This document shows, piece after piece, positions 1 through 9,840 of a stretch of DNA of 64,000 nt. The stretch is from NCBI RefSeq assembly GCF_032813545.1, contig NZ_CP136520.1:3342001-3406000 (forward strand), given 5' to 3'. The notes under the pieces were generated by a model. It searched no databases. It saw only the letters and a list, made by a program, of their open reading frames with translations, and had not been told where the DNA came from. Made by a program: the position numbers and the translations under genes. This stretch comes from Nodosilinea sp. E11 (GTDB lineage: Bacteria; Cyanobacteriota; Cyanobacteriia; Phormidesmidales; Phormidesmidaceae). Position 1 is the stretch's first letter; each line of letters starts with the position of its first letter.

Positions 1-720
1 CGCCGCTGGGGCAAAGGCTCCGACATAGGGCACCACCACGCCCAGGCCCACCACGGTGCCCCAGGCCAAAAAGCCTACGACTACTGCGGCCCAAAAGCCA
101 AACAGGTTACCCGCGATCGCCAGCAGATCTTGCCCCCGAGGCCGCCCCCAGAGGTTGCGAATATCCCAACTCATCTTCAAAATGAGCCCCAGCACCACCA
201 GAAACTTGATTTCCAGACTACCGCCGCCGCGCAGGGGCACCAGGCCCGCGATCGCCGCCCCCAATGCATAGTCAAAAATCAGGCGGCGCACGTCTCCCTC
301 GCGGCCAATCAGCGCGGCCATGCCCGCCAAAGCCGAAGTGATCGACCCGCCAGACAAGTTGGCCCGCAGGGGCTGTCGAGCGAGGGCCGCCGCCAGCTCC
401 GGCGAGAGGCCAAAGGCCGATCGCAGCTGCCTCAGTACCGCCGTCTCCTGGGGGTTAATGCCCTTCGATCGCACAATGCCATAGGCCCCTCGGTACACCT
501 GCTGTTGCCCCTCCGGCGTTTGAATCTGGGGCAGCCAGTGCTCAATCGGGCGGGTGTCGCCCAGCAGACTCTCCAGCGTCACCCCCACTGGCAGCGGTGT
601 AAAGGGGGCGATCGCCGCCAAAAAGGCCTCAAATTCTCGCGGCGTGGGCATACCCTTGAGCTTGGCCACCCCGGCCAGGGTTTCGAGGCAGGCGAGCTGT
701 TCGCGATCGGAGAGGATCAT
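1..720 (-). CDS. TerB/DUF697-like membrane protein, 3' end outside the window
   Basis: The reading frame opens with ATG at 720 and runs without a stop to base 1, giving the first 240 residues. Residues 1-125 are soluble and helical and look like a TerB-type module. Residues from about 130 hold a RREGDV-like basic stretch followed by several hydrophobic segments (AAIAGLVPL, FLVVLGLILKM, AVVVGFLAWGTVVGLGVVV), an arrangement seen in cyanobacterial DUF697 proteins. Family assignment is by general pattern only. It lies downstream of the CPBP protease gene on the same strand, separated by a hairpin repeat. Function unknown; membrane location is inferred. Confidence 0.6.
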   Translation of the reverse strand, partial: MILSDREQLACLETLAGVAKLKGMPTPREFEAFLAAIAPFTPLPVGVTLESLLGDTRPIEHWLPQIQTPEGQQQVYRGAYGIVRSKGINPQETAVLRQLRSAFGLSPELAAALARQPLRANLSGGSITSALAGMAALIGREGDVRRLIFDYALGAAIAGLVPLRGGGSLEIKFLVVLGLILKMSWDIRNLWGRPRGQDLLAIAGNLFGFWAAVVVGFLAWGTVVGLGVVVPYVGAFAPAA

Positions 721-762
721 GGGGGGAGGGGAGAATGTCAAAGGAGCAATTTTGCAGTGGTC

Positions 763-782
763 ATTCCCGCCCAGGCGGGAAT
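763..782. repeat. ATTCCCGCC/GGCGGGAAT inverted repeat
   Basis: Two perfect 9-bp arms are separated by 2 bp in the 76-bp gap between the CPBP gene and the TerB-like gene. The sequence resembles the dispersed ATTCCCGC...GCGGGAAT palindromes of many bacterial genomes. It could act as a weak terminator or be a mobile palindrome; no T-run follows it. Confidence 0.6.
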
Positions 783-796
783 CCATTTGAGCGCAG

Positions 797-3352
797 TTAC
801 GGGCTAGTGGGTTTCTGCCTACGCCGGAGTGATGGCCTTGTCCCAACTTGATTGGCGATAGCTATCAAGCGGTTTTTGCGGGGCAGTCGTTCCTGGCCAC
901 CCAAGGTATAGATCCAGATCATCACGACCGCCCAATGAATCAAAACAATCGGCCAGAGTGAGCCGGTGAGCCAGTAGACGGCGGTGAGGGTGAGGCCTAG
1001 CCAGCCTGCCAGGGTAAGAAAGCGGCGATCGCTGAGGGTAGGCCAGGCGGCGGTGTAGGTGGTTTTGCCCAACAGCAGGTGGTAGAGCAGAAACAGCACC
1101 AGGCTGACGATGGCCCACAGCAGCCAGCGCCCGCCTGCCACACCCTCACTGGGGTGGGGCAGCACCATAACCCGAAAGCCAATTTCTTCGAGCAAGGCAG
1201 GGATAACGAACACTCGTAGGGCGCTGAGGGCCAGGGGCAGCGGCGGAACGAGGGCCAGCTGGCGGGTAAGAAAGCCGGTCTTGAGGCCGTAGGGAATGGC
1301 GATCGCCCCGTAAAGCCCCAGCGCCAGCAGCACCAGCAGCGGGGTGGTCAGTCTAAACGGTGTGCTGAAGGCATCGGCGAAGCGCTGCACCGCCCGCCCC
1401 ACCAGGGGAATGCCACCCATCAGCGTGGTGGGCGGCACCGGCTCGATGCGAGGGTCATTGCCGCCCACCATATTGGTGCGCAAAAACCACAGCTCGGCCC
1501 CGTGGCGCAAAAACACCCGAGCTACGGCGTCGTGGGCCCAGCGGGGCATCATGGTTTGCCAGCTCAGCACCCCGGCAAATAGCCCGTTATTGCTAGTAAA
1601 GGCCCCTCGGGGCACCACCCCGGCCAGGGACTCGGCATTGTTTTGCCAGTCAGCGCGAATGACGCCGTAGGGCACCAGCAGCTGTTCCAGGTCATTAGCT
1701 AAGGCCACAAACTGGAGGGCACGCTGGGCCTCAGGACTTTTGATATTGTCGATCACCCACCGCACCACCTCGGGGTGCTCCTCAATGCGCCGCCGCACCT
1801 GCTGCATCGCGATGAACAGCGCCTGGTTTGAGTCCTGCACGCAGGAGGTAGCCGGGGTTACCCCCGCTACCCCGGTGCCGTCGCCCGTGCGGTATCGGGC
1901 CGCAATCACTTGGGTTTGGATCAGCAGTTCCTCAAACAGCGAAATCCGGGTTTCGCCCAGCTGTAGTGGTGTAGTCAATGAGTCGAGCTTCACGACCACG
2001 TCCGAGATTGGGCGAATGCCCAGCCAGCCCCGCTGCATATCCCCGGTGTAGCTGCCCCAGTCGTGGGTGCCCGACAGCACCGCCGGAGAGCTGTGGGCAT
2101 AGATCTGCTGGTACTGAATCTCGAACTGGAGCTCGTCGGCGATCGGTTCGCGCACCACTCGGGCCAGGCCGTAGGCAAAGTGCCCTGTCACCGTCCCCAA
2201 CGGAATGAACTCACTGTTTTCGCCGCCAATGCCGCCAAAGAGATGAATGACTAGAGCGTAGTCGCCCTCCTGCCACTGGGCGCGGGCGGCCTCAGGGCTG
2301 CCACCGTTGGGGCTGACCAACACCCGCTGAAGGGTGCCCTGGCGCTGGGGGGTATGACGCCAATTCTGGCGATCGATATATTTCAGTCCTGGTGTGCGGC
2401 CTATCACCACCTGGTCGGGCACCAGCTGGAGCAAAGCGCGGGGTTTGAGTGCCTGTACCGTAAACATCCCCTCGGCATCGCGGCTGCCGTAGATGTACCA
2501 CCCCGCCCGCCCGGCTGGAGAATGCTCTAAATCTCGCAGGTTAGAAAAAAAGCGATCGCCATTGACCGCAGGCTGCTGGGGAATGCGCACGGTGCCAATC
2601 GGACCAGTAAAGTCTTGGGCCGCCCTGTCGTAAAACTGCACCTGAAAAAACTCTGGGGGGCAGGGGGCTGGCCCAGGGCAAACCGTTGGCCGAGGCGCAC
2701 TGACCGTGGTATCGGGGCCAATGATCTTCACCAGACCATACTCGCGCCCGGTGATTTGCACCGGTTCTAGCCGAGTGTGCACCACGGGCTGGCCCGCTTG
2801 CACCGTCAGTTCGGCATCCACCAGCCGCACTATGACATCGTCGCGAGGGCGTGCCCCCGCCAGCGATTGTAGTGGCCCCACCTGCTGCCGCCCATTCAGC
2901 CGCTCTGGCACCACGTTGCCTCTAGCTAAAAACTGCTCGGCCTGGGCACTGAAGGCGATGTCGGTGGTGACTGTCTCTACGTAGGCCTGGGCGATCGCCG
3001 TGGGTTGCCAGGTCAGCTTTACCCGCTGCCCCACCAGGGCCGGATCGCCATGCCACACCTCGAACCAGGCCCAATCACCGGGGTCGGCAGCATAGTCGGC
3101 GACGCTGGGTAAAATCAGTCGCCCCATCCACTGGCCGTTGGGCCGTAGGGTTGGGGCAGTGGGCAGGGGCTGCACCGGGTAGGTCTCGACCCGGTTAAAG
3201 GGCTGGGCCTGAGCCAGCTCATAGTTAGAGACGTTGGCGATCGCCGCCCCACTGCCGATCAACACCAGCAGCAGCGCCATTAGTCCTAGCGCTATCCCCC
3301 GCCAGCGGTGCTTAGAACGACCGTGCTTTGGGCGAGGGATGGTAAACGGCAT
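797..3352 (-). CDS. CPBP-family intramembrane glutamic protease with large N-terminal domain
   Basis: An 851-residue protein. A membrane segment lies near residues 20-40, followed by a large extracytoplasmic-type region of roughly 580 residues. The C-terminal quarter is a multi-pass CPBP (CAAX protease and bacteriocin-processing) domain with the EExxxR motif as EEIGFR at about 722-727 and a later WPIVLIHW motif carrying the conserved histidine. The family cleaves peptide bonds inside membranes; its substrate here is unknown. The N-terminal half contains a GDYALVIHLF-type stretch typical of cyanobacterial fusions of this kind. It lies in a same-strand series with its neighbours but is spaced from the DUF2267 gene by 146 bp. 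The family call is firm and the role open. Confidence 0.85.
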   Translation of the reverse strand: MPFTIPRPKHGRSKHRWRGIALGLMALLLVLIGSGAAIANVSNYELAQAQPFNRVETYPVQPLPTAPTLRPNGQWMGRLILPSVADYAADPGDWAWFEVWHGDPALVGQRVKLTWQPTAIAQAYVETVTTDIAFSAQAEQFLARGNVVPERLNGRQQVGPLQSLAGARPRDDVIVRLVDAELTVQAGQPVVHTRLEPVQITGREYGLVKIIGPDTTVSAPRPTVCPGPAPCPPEFFQVQFYDRAAQDFTGPIGTVRIPQQPAVNGDRFFSNLRDLEHSPAGRAGWYIYGSRDAEGMFTVQALKPRALLQLVPDQVVIGRTPGLKYIDRQNWRHTPQRQGTLQRVLVSPNGGSPEAARAQWQEGDYALVIHLFGGIGGENSEFIPLGTVTGHFAYGLARVVREPIADELQFEIQYQQIYAHSSPAVLSGTHDWGSYTGDMQRGWLGIRPISDVVVKLDSLTTPLQLGETRISLFEELLIQTQVIAARYRTGDGTGVAGVTPATSCVQDSNQALFIAMQQVRRRIEEHPEVVRWVIDNIKSPEAQRALQFVALANDLEQLLVPYGVIRADWQNNAESLAGVVPRGAFTSNNGLFAGVLSWQTMMPRWAHDAVARVFLRHGAELWFLRTNMVGGNDPRIEPVPPTTLMGGIPLVGRAVQRFADAFSTPFRLTTPLLVLLALGLYGAIAIPYGLKTGFLTRQLALVPPLPLALSALRVFVIPALLEEIGFRVMVLPHPSEGVAGGRWLLWAIVSLVLFLLYHLLLGKTTYTAAWPTLSDRRFLTLAGWLGLTLTAVYWLTGSLWPIVLIHWAVVMIWIYTLGGQERLPRKNRLIAIANQVGTRPSLRRRQKPTSP

Positions 3353-3498
3353 GGCTCAACACTCCCGACAGGCGATCTGTAACATGCTGGCAATTATCTG
3401 ACCCAGTCGGTTCAGACTTTAGCACCACGTTATAAAGAAGCCATAGGGGAAATGTGTTGGCTGTAACTAATGGTTAGAATGCTCCAGCATTTCTAGCC

Positions 3499-4386
3499 CT
3501 AGGCCGCCTGCCAGATATCGCGAACTTTGCCTTCTGGGAGCCAATGAGCCACCGCTTGAATGCGCTCCTGAGACAGCTCGTCTTTAGTCGCTGAAAACAC
3601 TGCTGAGACCACTATTTCTGCATTGACTGTTTTGGGCACCCCGGCCTCATTGTCAATGCGGGTTAAGAACAGCTTCGAGTCAATTCCTAAGGGGGCTGGC
3701 CCTTTTAAGGGCGGACGAATCCGGCTCAGCAGGCCCACTAGAGGATTTCGATCCTTCCATAGATCGGCCACTTCCATTTGCAGGGCTTTCTCGTCGGTCG
3801 GCAAGACAGCATCGTGCAGTTCTGCCTGTACTCGGTCAGCTTCGGCGGTGGTCATAACGTCGCGCATAACGCGAAACACCACTTCGGTAATGTCTCGAGC
3901 ATCGTAGATATCGGGCAGACTGCCTTTAATTTTCACCTTTTCTAAAAATGGTGTGTGCTCCGTTAGCACTGGCACCTTCGGCCCCTCTTCAAGCGCCTGG
4001 GGTGGATCGTTTTCCATATCAGCCAGCATGTGCTGGCCTTTTGGGGTCAGGGTGGCGCGCTTAAAGTCAATCAGGTGCGGTAGGGGGCCATCTTTGGCTC
4101 CATAGGTGTTGGCAATGCGAAAGCCGACTTCATCAGAATTCACGACGTCGGGCACATCTTCCTGATTGCCATAGGCGTTGCCGCTAAACTCGGCGACAAT
4201 ATACTGACGTTGGTTTAAGTAATCCAAGTGGCCGAGCAGGTCGGCCTTGGTCAACCCCAAGCCGGTGAAATCGGTAGGCGAAAATTCGGTTTCGCTCTTG
4301 GTGTCGTTTTGGGAATCGTTTTGGCTAGACTCATTAATCTTTTGCAAGATAATGAATACCACATCATCTCGAATAGAAATTGGCAT
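3499..4386 (-). CDS. DUF2267 domain protein with extra N-terminal domain
   Basis: A 295-residue soluble protein. Residues about 155-295 form a DUF2267 domain (DARDITEVVFRVMRDVMTT, LPTDEKALQMEVADLW, ATKDELSQERIQ). Residues 1-130 are a separate module that may be a winged-helix-like fold; this is a guess from helix and strand pattern. TAGGAGG lies five bases before the ATG. A shorter paralogue with the same C-terminal domain is encoded at 17394-17948 in this window. DUF2267 proteins have no established biochemical activity. No signal peptide or membrane helix is seen, so it is probably cytoplasmic. Confidence 0.8.
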   Translation of the reverse strand: MPISIRDDVVFIILQKINESSQNDSQNDTKSETEFSPTDFTGLGLTKADLLGHLDYLNQRQYIVAEFSGNAYGNQEDVPDVVNSDEVGFRIANTYGAKDGPLPHLIDFKRATLTPKGQHMLADMENDPPQALEEGPKVPVLTEHTPFLEKVKIKGSLPDIYDARDITEVVFRVMRDVMTTAEADRVQAELHDAVLPTDEKALQMEVADLWKDRNPLVGLLSRIRPPLKGPAPLGIDSKLFLTRIDNEAGVPKTVNAEIVVSAVFSATKDELSQERIQAVAHWLPEGKVRDIWQAA

Positions 4387-4440
4387 AAAGCCTCCTAATT
4401 AAACTGTAGAAATCGATTTTCGGTGGCCCCGTCCGGGCAA

Positions 4441-4731
4441 CTATTCTTCGACGTACATGGGGGGCTCAACGGCAAAGTTATCGATTTTGCCCGCTTCATC
4501 GATGACAAACCCATGGGATGTCGGCAGCGTGCCTTCTTCTTGCTCGGCATAAGCTGCGATCTGCTGCCGATTTTTCTCTACATCGACGTTCGACGGAATG
4601 ACTTCATCGTCAGGATTGACGTCGGTAGATTGAGCCGTTTGTACGGCCCACTGATTGCCCGAGGCCCCCCGGCCCGGTTCGGCCTCTTGAGGATTGCCAA
4701 TGGGATGAGGGCGCTTAGTTTTGTCAGTCAT
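4441..4731 (-). CDS. small acidic hypothetical protein
   Basis: A 96-residue soluble protein rich in Asp, Glu and Asn, with no hydrophobic segment and no motif I recognise. It precedes the DUF2267 gene by 54 bp on the same strand, so the two are probably co-transcribed. The composition is smooth and the codon use matches its neighbours, which supports a real gene. Confidence 0.6.
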   Translation of the reverse strand: MTDKTKRPHPIGNPQEAEPGRGASGNQWAVQTAQSTDVNPDDEVIPSNVDVEKNRQQIAAYAEQEEGTLPTSHGFVIDEAGKIDNFAVEPPMYVEE

Positions 4732-5053
4732 AGGTCAGGGTGATCCATAATTACGGCTGTGGCGGGGCCAAGGTGGGCGCTAACGAGCTAGCCTAGGCCA
4801 GCGATCGCACCCGCTTAACATCTGCACAGTCTTCAGACAAGCTAACGCGGCTCCCCTGGAGCACGGCCCTGTCATTAGTAGAAGGTTTTGCCCCGTTGGC
4901 TTCACCCTTTAGCCAGATGGTGCGACGTTGGCGATCGCACCATCCGCCGGAGGACCTAAATCCCCCTTTTTTCAGAGCAACCTTGCAGCGGACTCAGACC
5001 CCCCTTATCACGGGGGCAGCGGGGATTCCCCAGCCTAGGCCCACCGTTACCAA
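4732..5053. other. intergenic region with CCCCCTT/GGGGG repeat debris
   Basis: No gene is visible. Bases about 4961-5030 contain AAATCCCCCTTTTTT and CCCCCCTTATCACGGGGG runs that look like a degraded copy of the inverted-repeat element at 22931-23006. Two HIP1-type GCGATCGC sites are also present. Confidence 0.5.
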
Positions 5054-6700
5054 TTACCGAGGCCAGATATAGCCCAGATCATCAATTTCTAAAGGCGTAT
5101 CGGGAAAGTCGCGCTGGGTAAACTGACGCACGAGAGTAACGCCGCCAAAGTGGTCGTCGAGGTAGGGCACGCCGTTGCGATCGAGGGCGACGGGGATAAT
5201 GCGCCCGCTGACGAAGTTGCCCTGGGCATCGAGGTCGGTCTGTAAGATCAGCGAGGTACCCAGGGGGCCAACGGTGGAGAGGCTGCGGTAGCCGACAAAA
5301 TTGCCCAGGGAGTAGGCGATCAGCTTGCCGTTGTAGAGTTCGAGAGCGCGGGGTACGTGGGGGCCGTGGCCCAGCACCAGATCGGCCCCGTGGTCGATCA
5401 CGGTGCGAGAAAACTGCACGACATTGCCGCGATTTTCGGAAAAGAAAAATTCGGTCTGGTCGCGGGTGACGGTGGCGTCAGTGCCTTCTTTGCCCGCGTG
5501 GAAGGAGACGACGACAATATCGGCCTGGGCCTGGGCGGTTTGCACCAGGGCGATCGCCTGCTCCAAATCCTGTACCCGATTGTGCTCTGAGTAGGTGCTA
5601 AAGCCAATAAAGGCCACCGTTTGCCCCTGGGCCTCGACGTATAGAATTTCGTCTTTGCGGCCCACGGCCCGCATGCCCGCCGCTTCGATGTGGGCAATGG
5701 TGTCGTTAAACCCCTGCTCAAAAAAGTCGAAGGAGTGGTTATTGGCAACGCTGAGCACGTCAAACCCGGCCTCTTTGAGCACGCTGGCGTACCAGGGCGG
5801 GGTGCGAAAGGCGAAGGTATTGCCTCGGCTCGTATCTTTGGCGCTGTGGGGCACCTCGGTTAGGGTGCTCTCAAAGTTGCCAAAGGTGATGTCGGCATCC
5901 CCCAGGTGGTATTGGATGCTGCTAAACAAATACTGCCAGTCTTGGGGTAGCCGATAGCCCCGATAGTCGGTACCGGGGATAATATCGCCTACGGCTTTGA
6001 TGGTGAGGGTAACAGGAACGGCTAGCTCGGGCGCAGCCAGGGCGGCGGTGCGCTCTGCGGCCAGCATGGGCTCTAGGGCAATGGCCGCCGCAGGGCGAGG
6101 GTCGCCAGCCGAGGCTGACTGAGCGGCGGGGTTGGCGGTTGACTGCTGGCTAACGCGCCACTGGGTGACTGCGGCGGTCAACCCAAACCCCAGAGCGACA
6201 GCGGCTGACAGGGCTATCCAGCGCCAGCGGCCCTGCGATCGCCTGCGATCGCGGGTCGGTTTTGGTTTACTGGGTCTGGCCACCGTTAGCTCTGCCGCTG
6301 CCCTAGTGCTTGGCCCAACAGGGGAAACTAAAGCCTCAGTTGTAGGGGGGAGTACAGGCGGGGCAGCGGGGGCCGGGGGGGCCAAAGGCTCTAGGCTAAA
6401 GTCGTGCTGCCAGCGGTTGAGCAGGCGCTTTTCGGTGCCGTCGAGCACCTTGAGGTGGGTCAGGCTGCCCAGTCCTAGAGCCGCGACCACCCCATGAATG
6501 CGGTGCAGATCGCGCTCTAGCTGAGGCAACTGGGACGCAGTGAGAAAGACGTAGAGGGTGCGATCGCGCCGCGATACCTCTACTTTTACGGGGGGCTTTA
6601 CTGGAGGATCATTGAGGATTGCCGTGAGTAGAGCGGCGATCGCGCCCACATCTCCCGTTTGAGCTTGCGACCAGCTCGACTGTTGGGTTAAGTCAGTCAT
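5054..6700 (-). CDS. CapA-family metallophosphoesterase-like protein, membrane-anchored
   Basis: 548 residues. Residues 1-105 form a small cytoplasmic module, followed by a proline/alanine-rich linker, a basic stretch and one membrane helix around 160-180. The C-terminal about 310 residues form a PGA_cap/CapA domain: a GDIIPG start, NFESTL, SVANNHSFDF, VSFHAGKEG and GHGPHVPR are the family's metal-binding signatures. CapA proteins act in poly-gamma-glutamate or capsule synthesis in Firmicutes, but in cyanobacteria the role of the family is unproven. The domain would lie outside the inner membrane. The gene stands alone, with a terminator of the upstream gene just before it. Confidence 0.85.
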   Translation of the reverse strand: MTDLTQQSSWSQAQTGDVGAIAALLTAILNDPPVKPPVKVEVSRRDRTLYVFLTASQLPQLERDLHRIHGVVAALGLGSLTHLKVLDGTEKRLLNRWQHDFSLEPLAPPAPAAPPVLPPTTEALVSPVGPSTRAAAELTVARPSKPKPTRDRRRSQGRWRWIALSAAVALGFGLTAAVTQWRVSQQSTANPAAQSASAGDPRPAAAIALEPMLAAERTAALAAPELAVPVTLTIKAVGDIIPGTDYRGYRLPQDWQYLFSSIQYHLGDADITFGNFESTLTEVPHSAKDTSRGNTFAFRTPPWYASVLKEAGFDVLSVANNHSFDFFEQGFNDTIAHIEAAGMRAVGRKDEILYVEAQGQTVAFIGFSTYSEHNRVQDLEQAIALVQTAQAQADIVVVSFHAGKEGTDATVTRDQTEFFFSENRGNVVQFSRTVIDHGADLVLGHGPHVPRALELYNGKLIAYSLGNFVGYRSLSTVGPLGTSLILQTDLDAQGNFVSGRIIPVALDRNGVPYLDDHFGGVTLVRQFTQRDFPDTPLEIDDLGYIWPR

Positions 6701-6798
6701 CGTTGCCCCTCAAAAGCCATCCTGCGCGCTGCTACGCCAAATCATAGCGCCAGGGTCAGCTAGTAGCTCAAAAAAGCGTCACAGCGGTAGTTACTGCC

Positions 6799-6830
6799 AA
6801 AAAATACCCCGTCAGCACAGGCTAACGGGG
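6799..6830 (-). terminator. Rho-independent terminator after the 6921-7373 gene
   Basis: Read on the minus strand, arms CCCCGTTAGC and GCTGACGGGG enclose a short loop and are followed by TATTTTTT. This would end transcription from the membrane-protein gene at 6921-7373. Confidence 0.75.
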
Positions 6831-6920
6831 CAGATGTGGGTTTACGGAAAACGCTAGGACAGATCAACTATGGACAGACAAAACTCGCTATCTCAAGTCA
6901 GGACTCTCGACCTCAGCCGA

Positions 6921-7373
6921 TTAAGACCGGGGTGACTGAAGGTCGCGGTAGCGGCCCTTGCGGCGCGATCGCCCCGACGAGGCCGTCTTGGCTCCGCGTC
7001 GCCCCACCGGCAGACCAACCCCGGCCAAGCCCAATAGTCCCAGGGTCGCCTTGGCCCCCGGTCGGTGAGACATTGCCTGGGGCTGAGTCTCGGCGGGTTG
7101 GTTAGGCTGCATGGTCTGGCGATACTCGGCCCCTGCGATCGATAGCAGCCCCGCCACGATAAAGGCACTCAGGTGACTCAGCGACTGATCGACGGCGGGC
7201 ATCTCGTGGTGGGTGGCAAAGGTTCTGACCAAAAACCAAATAAATAACCCAACGCAGATCAGCAGGGCAATGGTGTTGATAGCGGGGTTGTTGGCAAAGG
7301 TATAAATTGCCCCGCCAGTGGGGCCATCAATGGCCCCCTCAAACTCTTCAAAAGTAGAAAACGGGCTAGACAT
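6921..7373 (-). CDS. small two-helix membrane protein
   Basis: 150 residues with two hydrophobic helices (about 33-50 and 68-85) and a basic, Arg/Lys-rich tail that may lie in the cytoplasm. It is encoded just downstream of the ammonium transporter gene on the same strand (64-bp gap), so the two may be co-transcribed. I do not recognise the family. Confidence 0.6.
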   Translation of the reverse strand: MSSPFSTFEEFEGAIDGPTGGAIYTFANNPAINTIALLICVGLFIWFLVRTFATHHEMPAVDQSLSHLSAFIVAGLLSIAGAEYRQTMQPNQPAETQPQAMSHRPGAKATLGLLGLAGVGLPVGRRGAKTASSGRSRRKGRYRDLQSPRS

Positions 7374-7437
7374 AGCACTTGCTCCTCAATTTTCTAGCAT
7401 GGGGGCTAGGGTTTCAGTAGGGGTTCAGACAGATTAG

Positions 7438-8832
7438 CTACTTAGATACCACCGAAGGCATCGGCATCACCACGCGATCGGCATGGCCATTTTGTTCCGA
7501 TAAAATCGAATATTCTGGGTAGCCCTCAATGCCAAAGTCAGCCAAATCTAGACCAGCAATTTCTTCAGCTTCAGACACCCGCAGTAGGCCAAACTTCTTC
7601 AGTAAAAAGCTCACCCCATAGCCAGGGATAAAGCCCAAAAGCACCGCAGAAATCACCGCGCCCACCAGTTGCCCCCAAAAGTTAATCGAGGGAATGCCAT
7701 CGGGCTGCGGGTAGCCCGCCGCAAAAATGCCCACCATCAGCGAGCCAAACATGCCGCAGTAGCCGTGTACCGCAAAGGCACCTACCGCGTCGTCAATGCC
7801 AGCTTTTTCGACGGCATTGCCCACAAAAGGCATGGTGTAAGCGCCCACAAAGGCCAGAATAATGACGATCGCCGGGCTGTAGATATCCATCGCTGCCGCC
7901 GCCGAAATAATTCCCGCCAGACCCCCAGAAATGGTGTAGAACGGGTCAGCTTTCGAGCCCATGTATGCCCCCACCAGACCAGCAGAGAGTGCCAGCGTGG
8001 TGTTGACCCCAATCGAGGCCAGAGTCATCGGCGTGCCGTAGATGGTAATCGCCCCAGTTTGGCCAGGGGTAAAGATCACGCAGGCGGCCAAAAAGGCATA
8101 GAAACCGACAAAAATCAGCATCAGCCCCACCATCGTTAGGGGCAAATTGTGGGGCATAATCACCCGTGGCTTGCCCTGGGCATCAAATTTGCCAATGCGG
8201 GGGCCGAGGTTAATCAGCACACCCAGGGCAAAGAACCCCGCCACCGCGTGGAGTAGGGCAGAGCAGCCAAAGTCGTGGTAGCCCATCTGGGTAAAAAACC
8301 AGCCGTAGGGGTTCCAGCCCCAGGCAGCGGCTACTACCCAGGTAAACGAGCCCAAAACAATTGCCAGAATGCCATAGGCCCCAACTCTGATGCGCTCAAT
8401 GACTGCCCCCGAGAGAATGGAGGCGGTGGTCATGGCAAACAGGGCGAAGGCAAACCAAAACACGCCAGTCAGGTTATCGGCAATGTTTGGCCCCAGGGCA
8501 GGCGACCAGGGGTAGGAAGCTTCGACCAGCGCCAGCACCTCGCCCACAGTGCCGTCAGCGGTGGCGCTGGTCCACGGCCCCACAATGCCGCCCTGCAGGG
8601 GAAATAGCGGAAAGGCGTTGTACACCCACCAGCCAAAGAAAAAGAAGGTTAGGCCGACCAAAGACAGGGTCATCAGGTTTTTGACCATGGTGGCCAGCAC
8701 ATTCTTAGAACGAGCTGCACCACCCTCGTAGGCTAAAAAGCCTACGTGAATCAGCAACATGAGCACCGAGGCCCAATAGTAGTAAGACTCTGCTACAAAA
8801 GTTGCTAAAAACTCTTGCGATTCAGGAGACAT
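7438..8832 (-). CDS. amt: ammonium transporter (Amt family)
   Basis: 464 residues with eleven or so membrane helices spanning the length of the Amt/MEP family. The two pore histidines appear in CSALLHAVAGFFALGVL and in AVGAFAVHGYCGMFGSL, and the tail has the conserved GLDLADFGIEGYPEYS stretch contacted by PII-type regulators in this family. It moves ammonium across the inner membrane. The start is supported by TAGGAG seven bases before ATG. No perfect NtcA box (GTA-N8-TAC) was found in the 200 bases upstream, so nitrogen control is not demonstrated. It belongs to the divergent branch rather than the classical Amt1 type, judged from the altered helix around the first histidine. Confidence 0.93.
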   Translation of the reverse strand: MSPESQEFLATFVAESYYYWASVLMLLIHVGFLAYEGGAARSKNVLATMVKNLMTLSLVGLTFFFFGWWVYNAFPLFPLQGGIVGPWTSATADGTVGEVLALVEASYPWSPALGPNIADNLTGVFWFAFALFAMTTASILSGAVIERIRVGAYGILAIVLGSFTWVVAAAWGWNPYGWFFTQMGYHDFGCSALLHAVAGFFALGVLINLGPRIGKFDAQGKPRVIMPHNLPLTMVGLMLIFVGFYAFLAACVIFTPGQTGAITIYGTPMTLASIGVNTTLALSAGLVGAYMGSKADPFYTISGGLAGIISAAAAMDIYSPAIVIILAFVGAYTMPFVGNAVEKAGIDDAVGAFAVHGYCGMFGSLMVGIFAAGYPQPDGIPSINFWGQLVGAVISAVLLGFIPGYGVSFLLKKFGLLRVSEAEEIAGLDLADFGIEGYPEYSILSEQNGHADRVVMPMPSVVSK

Positions 8833-9840
8833 AGATAACTCCTAACTGTCAGTTAAGTTGTACAGAGAACCTGAAAAACGAAACGACCAACCTGCAACGT
8901 TTGCAAGCGGCTAAAAACCAAGCTAAATACGCCGAAAAGGTCAACCCGTTCGAGCAGACAGACTAGGTCTAGGTAAAAATATTTCGGCTGGTATAAACAC
9001 AAGGCCCAAAACCCCAGGCTGAGCCCAAGATTAATCATCAAGCTATCTGAGTTTTCTCGGCTAACTTGTTATGTCAAGAGTGTGCAATGCAATTTGGGGA
9101 TAGGCTGTAGTCAGCGATACTGAACTACCATTGAAGGGTTGAATAACGTCCCATAAGCTCTTAAGTTGTGGCCGAGCCAGGTGCAGTTCTAACCCTTACT
9201 GACCCGCAATGGGATGTGCCACATCTACACAGAAACTGCGCCACCTGACGTCATCGACCATGCCGCTGTGGAGGTTGACTAAGCTGCCGTAGGCTCCCTG
9301 CCCCGTACCACTGTCTCCAAATGGCGTGAAACTGTGGACTGCAACAGCGCTAAGGCTTTGGCTGCCCGATGTCTTGCACTACATCCGTTGATTGAACTTG
9401 GCCTTGGGTTGCGCTCCGTTTGACTCAACCTACCTCTAACATTGTGTCAGTCAATCATTCCAACGACCCAGCTAGAAGTCTTACAAAGGTACGTCAGCTC
9501 TACGGCTTGCCTTCACTCTGCACCTTGCCAAGCACAATGGAACCGAATTTTTACGGATCTATCTCTACCACAAGAACCGTAACTACCCGGATGTTGCAGG
9601 AGTACCAGCTATCTAGGATAGGTAATATCAGTAGGTCTCCTCCCTCCAGTTTCTTCCTAAGCATCTCCATCTAACTCCTAGCCAGCTTGACTCAGCACTG
9701 CTTACTAATAAGTTGATTCAGCATGGCTAACACTCAGGGCTCTACCACCATCTCATCTAAAATACAAGCAAAGGACTGCATCGAGACCAAGCAGCCTGAG
9801 CGTTTGTTCGGTTAATGGGTAGACTCTCAAGTTTCACAAA
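8833..9840. other. 1-kb gene-poor region with decayed coding fragments
   Basis: The first 200 bases are the amt leader and promoter region. From about 9180 to 9620 there are short plus-strand stretches with protein-like composition in different frames, each closed by stops: for example 9290-9420 (AAVGSLPRTTVSKW) and 9488-9616 (LHLAKHNGTEFLRIYLYHK). They look like remains of a broken gene, perhaps transposase, but I cannot name the family. No intact gene or repeat pair was found. Confidence 0.4.

Noticed and set aside
130..807. Long plus-strand frame at the left edge
   Set aside because: It is the shadow of the minus-strand TerB/DUF697-like gene, whose membrane segments are clear; the plus-strand translation is Arg/Gln/Pro-rich with no motif.
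8853..9041. 62-codon hydrophobic minus-strand frame before amt
   Set aside because: It has no ribosome-binding site, ends at the amt leader and its hydrophobicity follows from T-rich DNA; kept as leader only.
8833..9060. NtcA site upstream of amt
   Set aside because: No GTA-N8-TAC with a suitably placed -10 box could be found by eye, so nitrogen control is not claimed.
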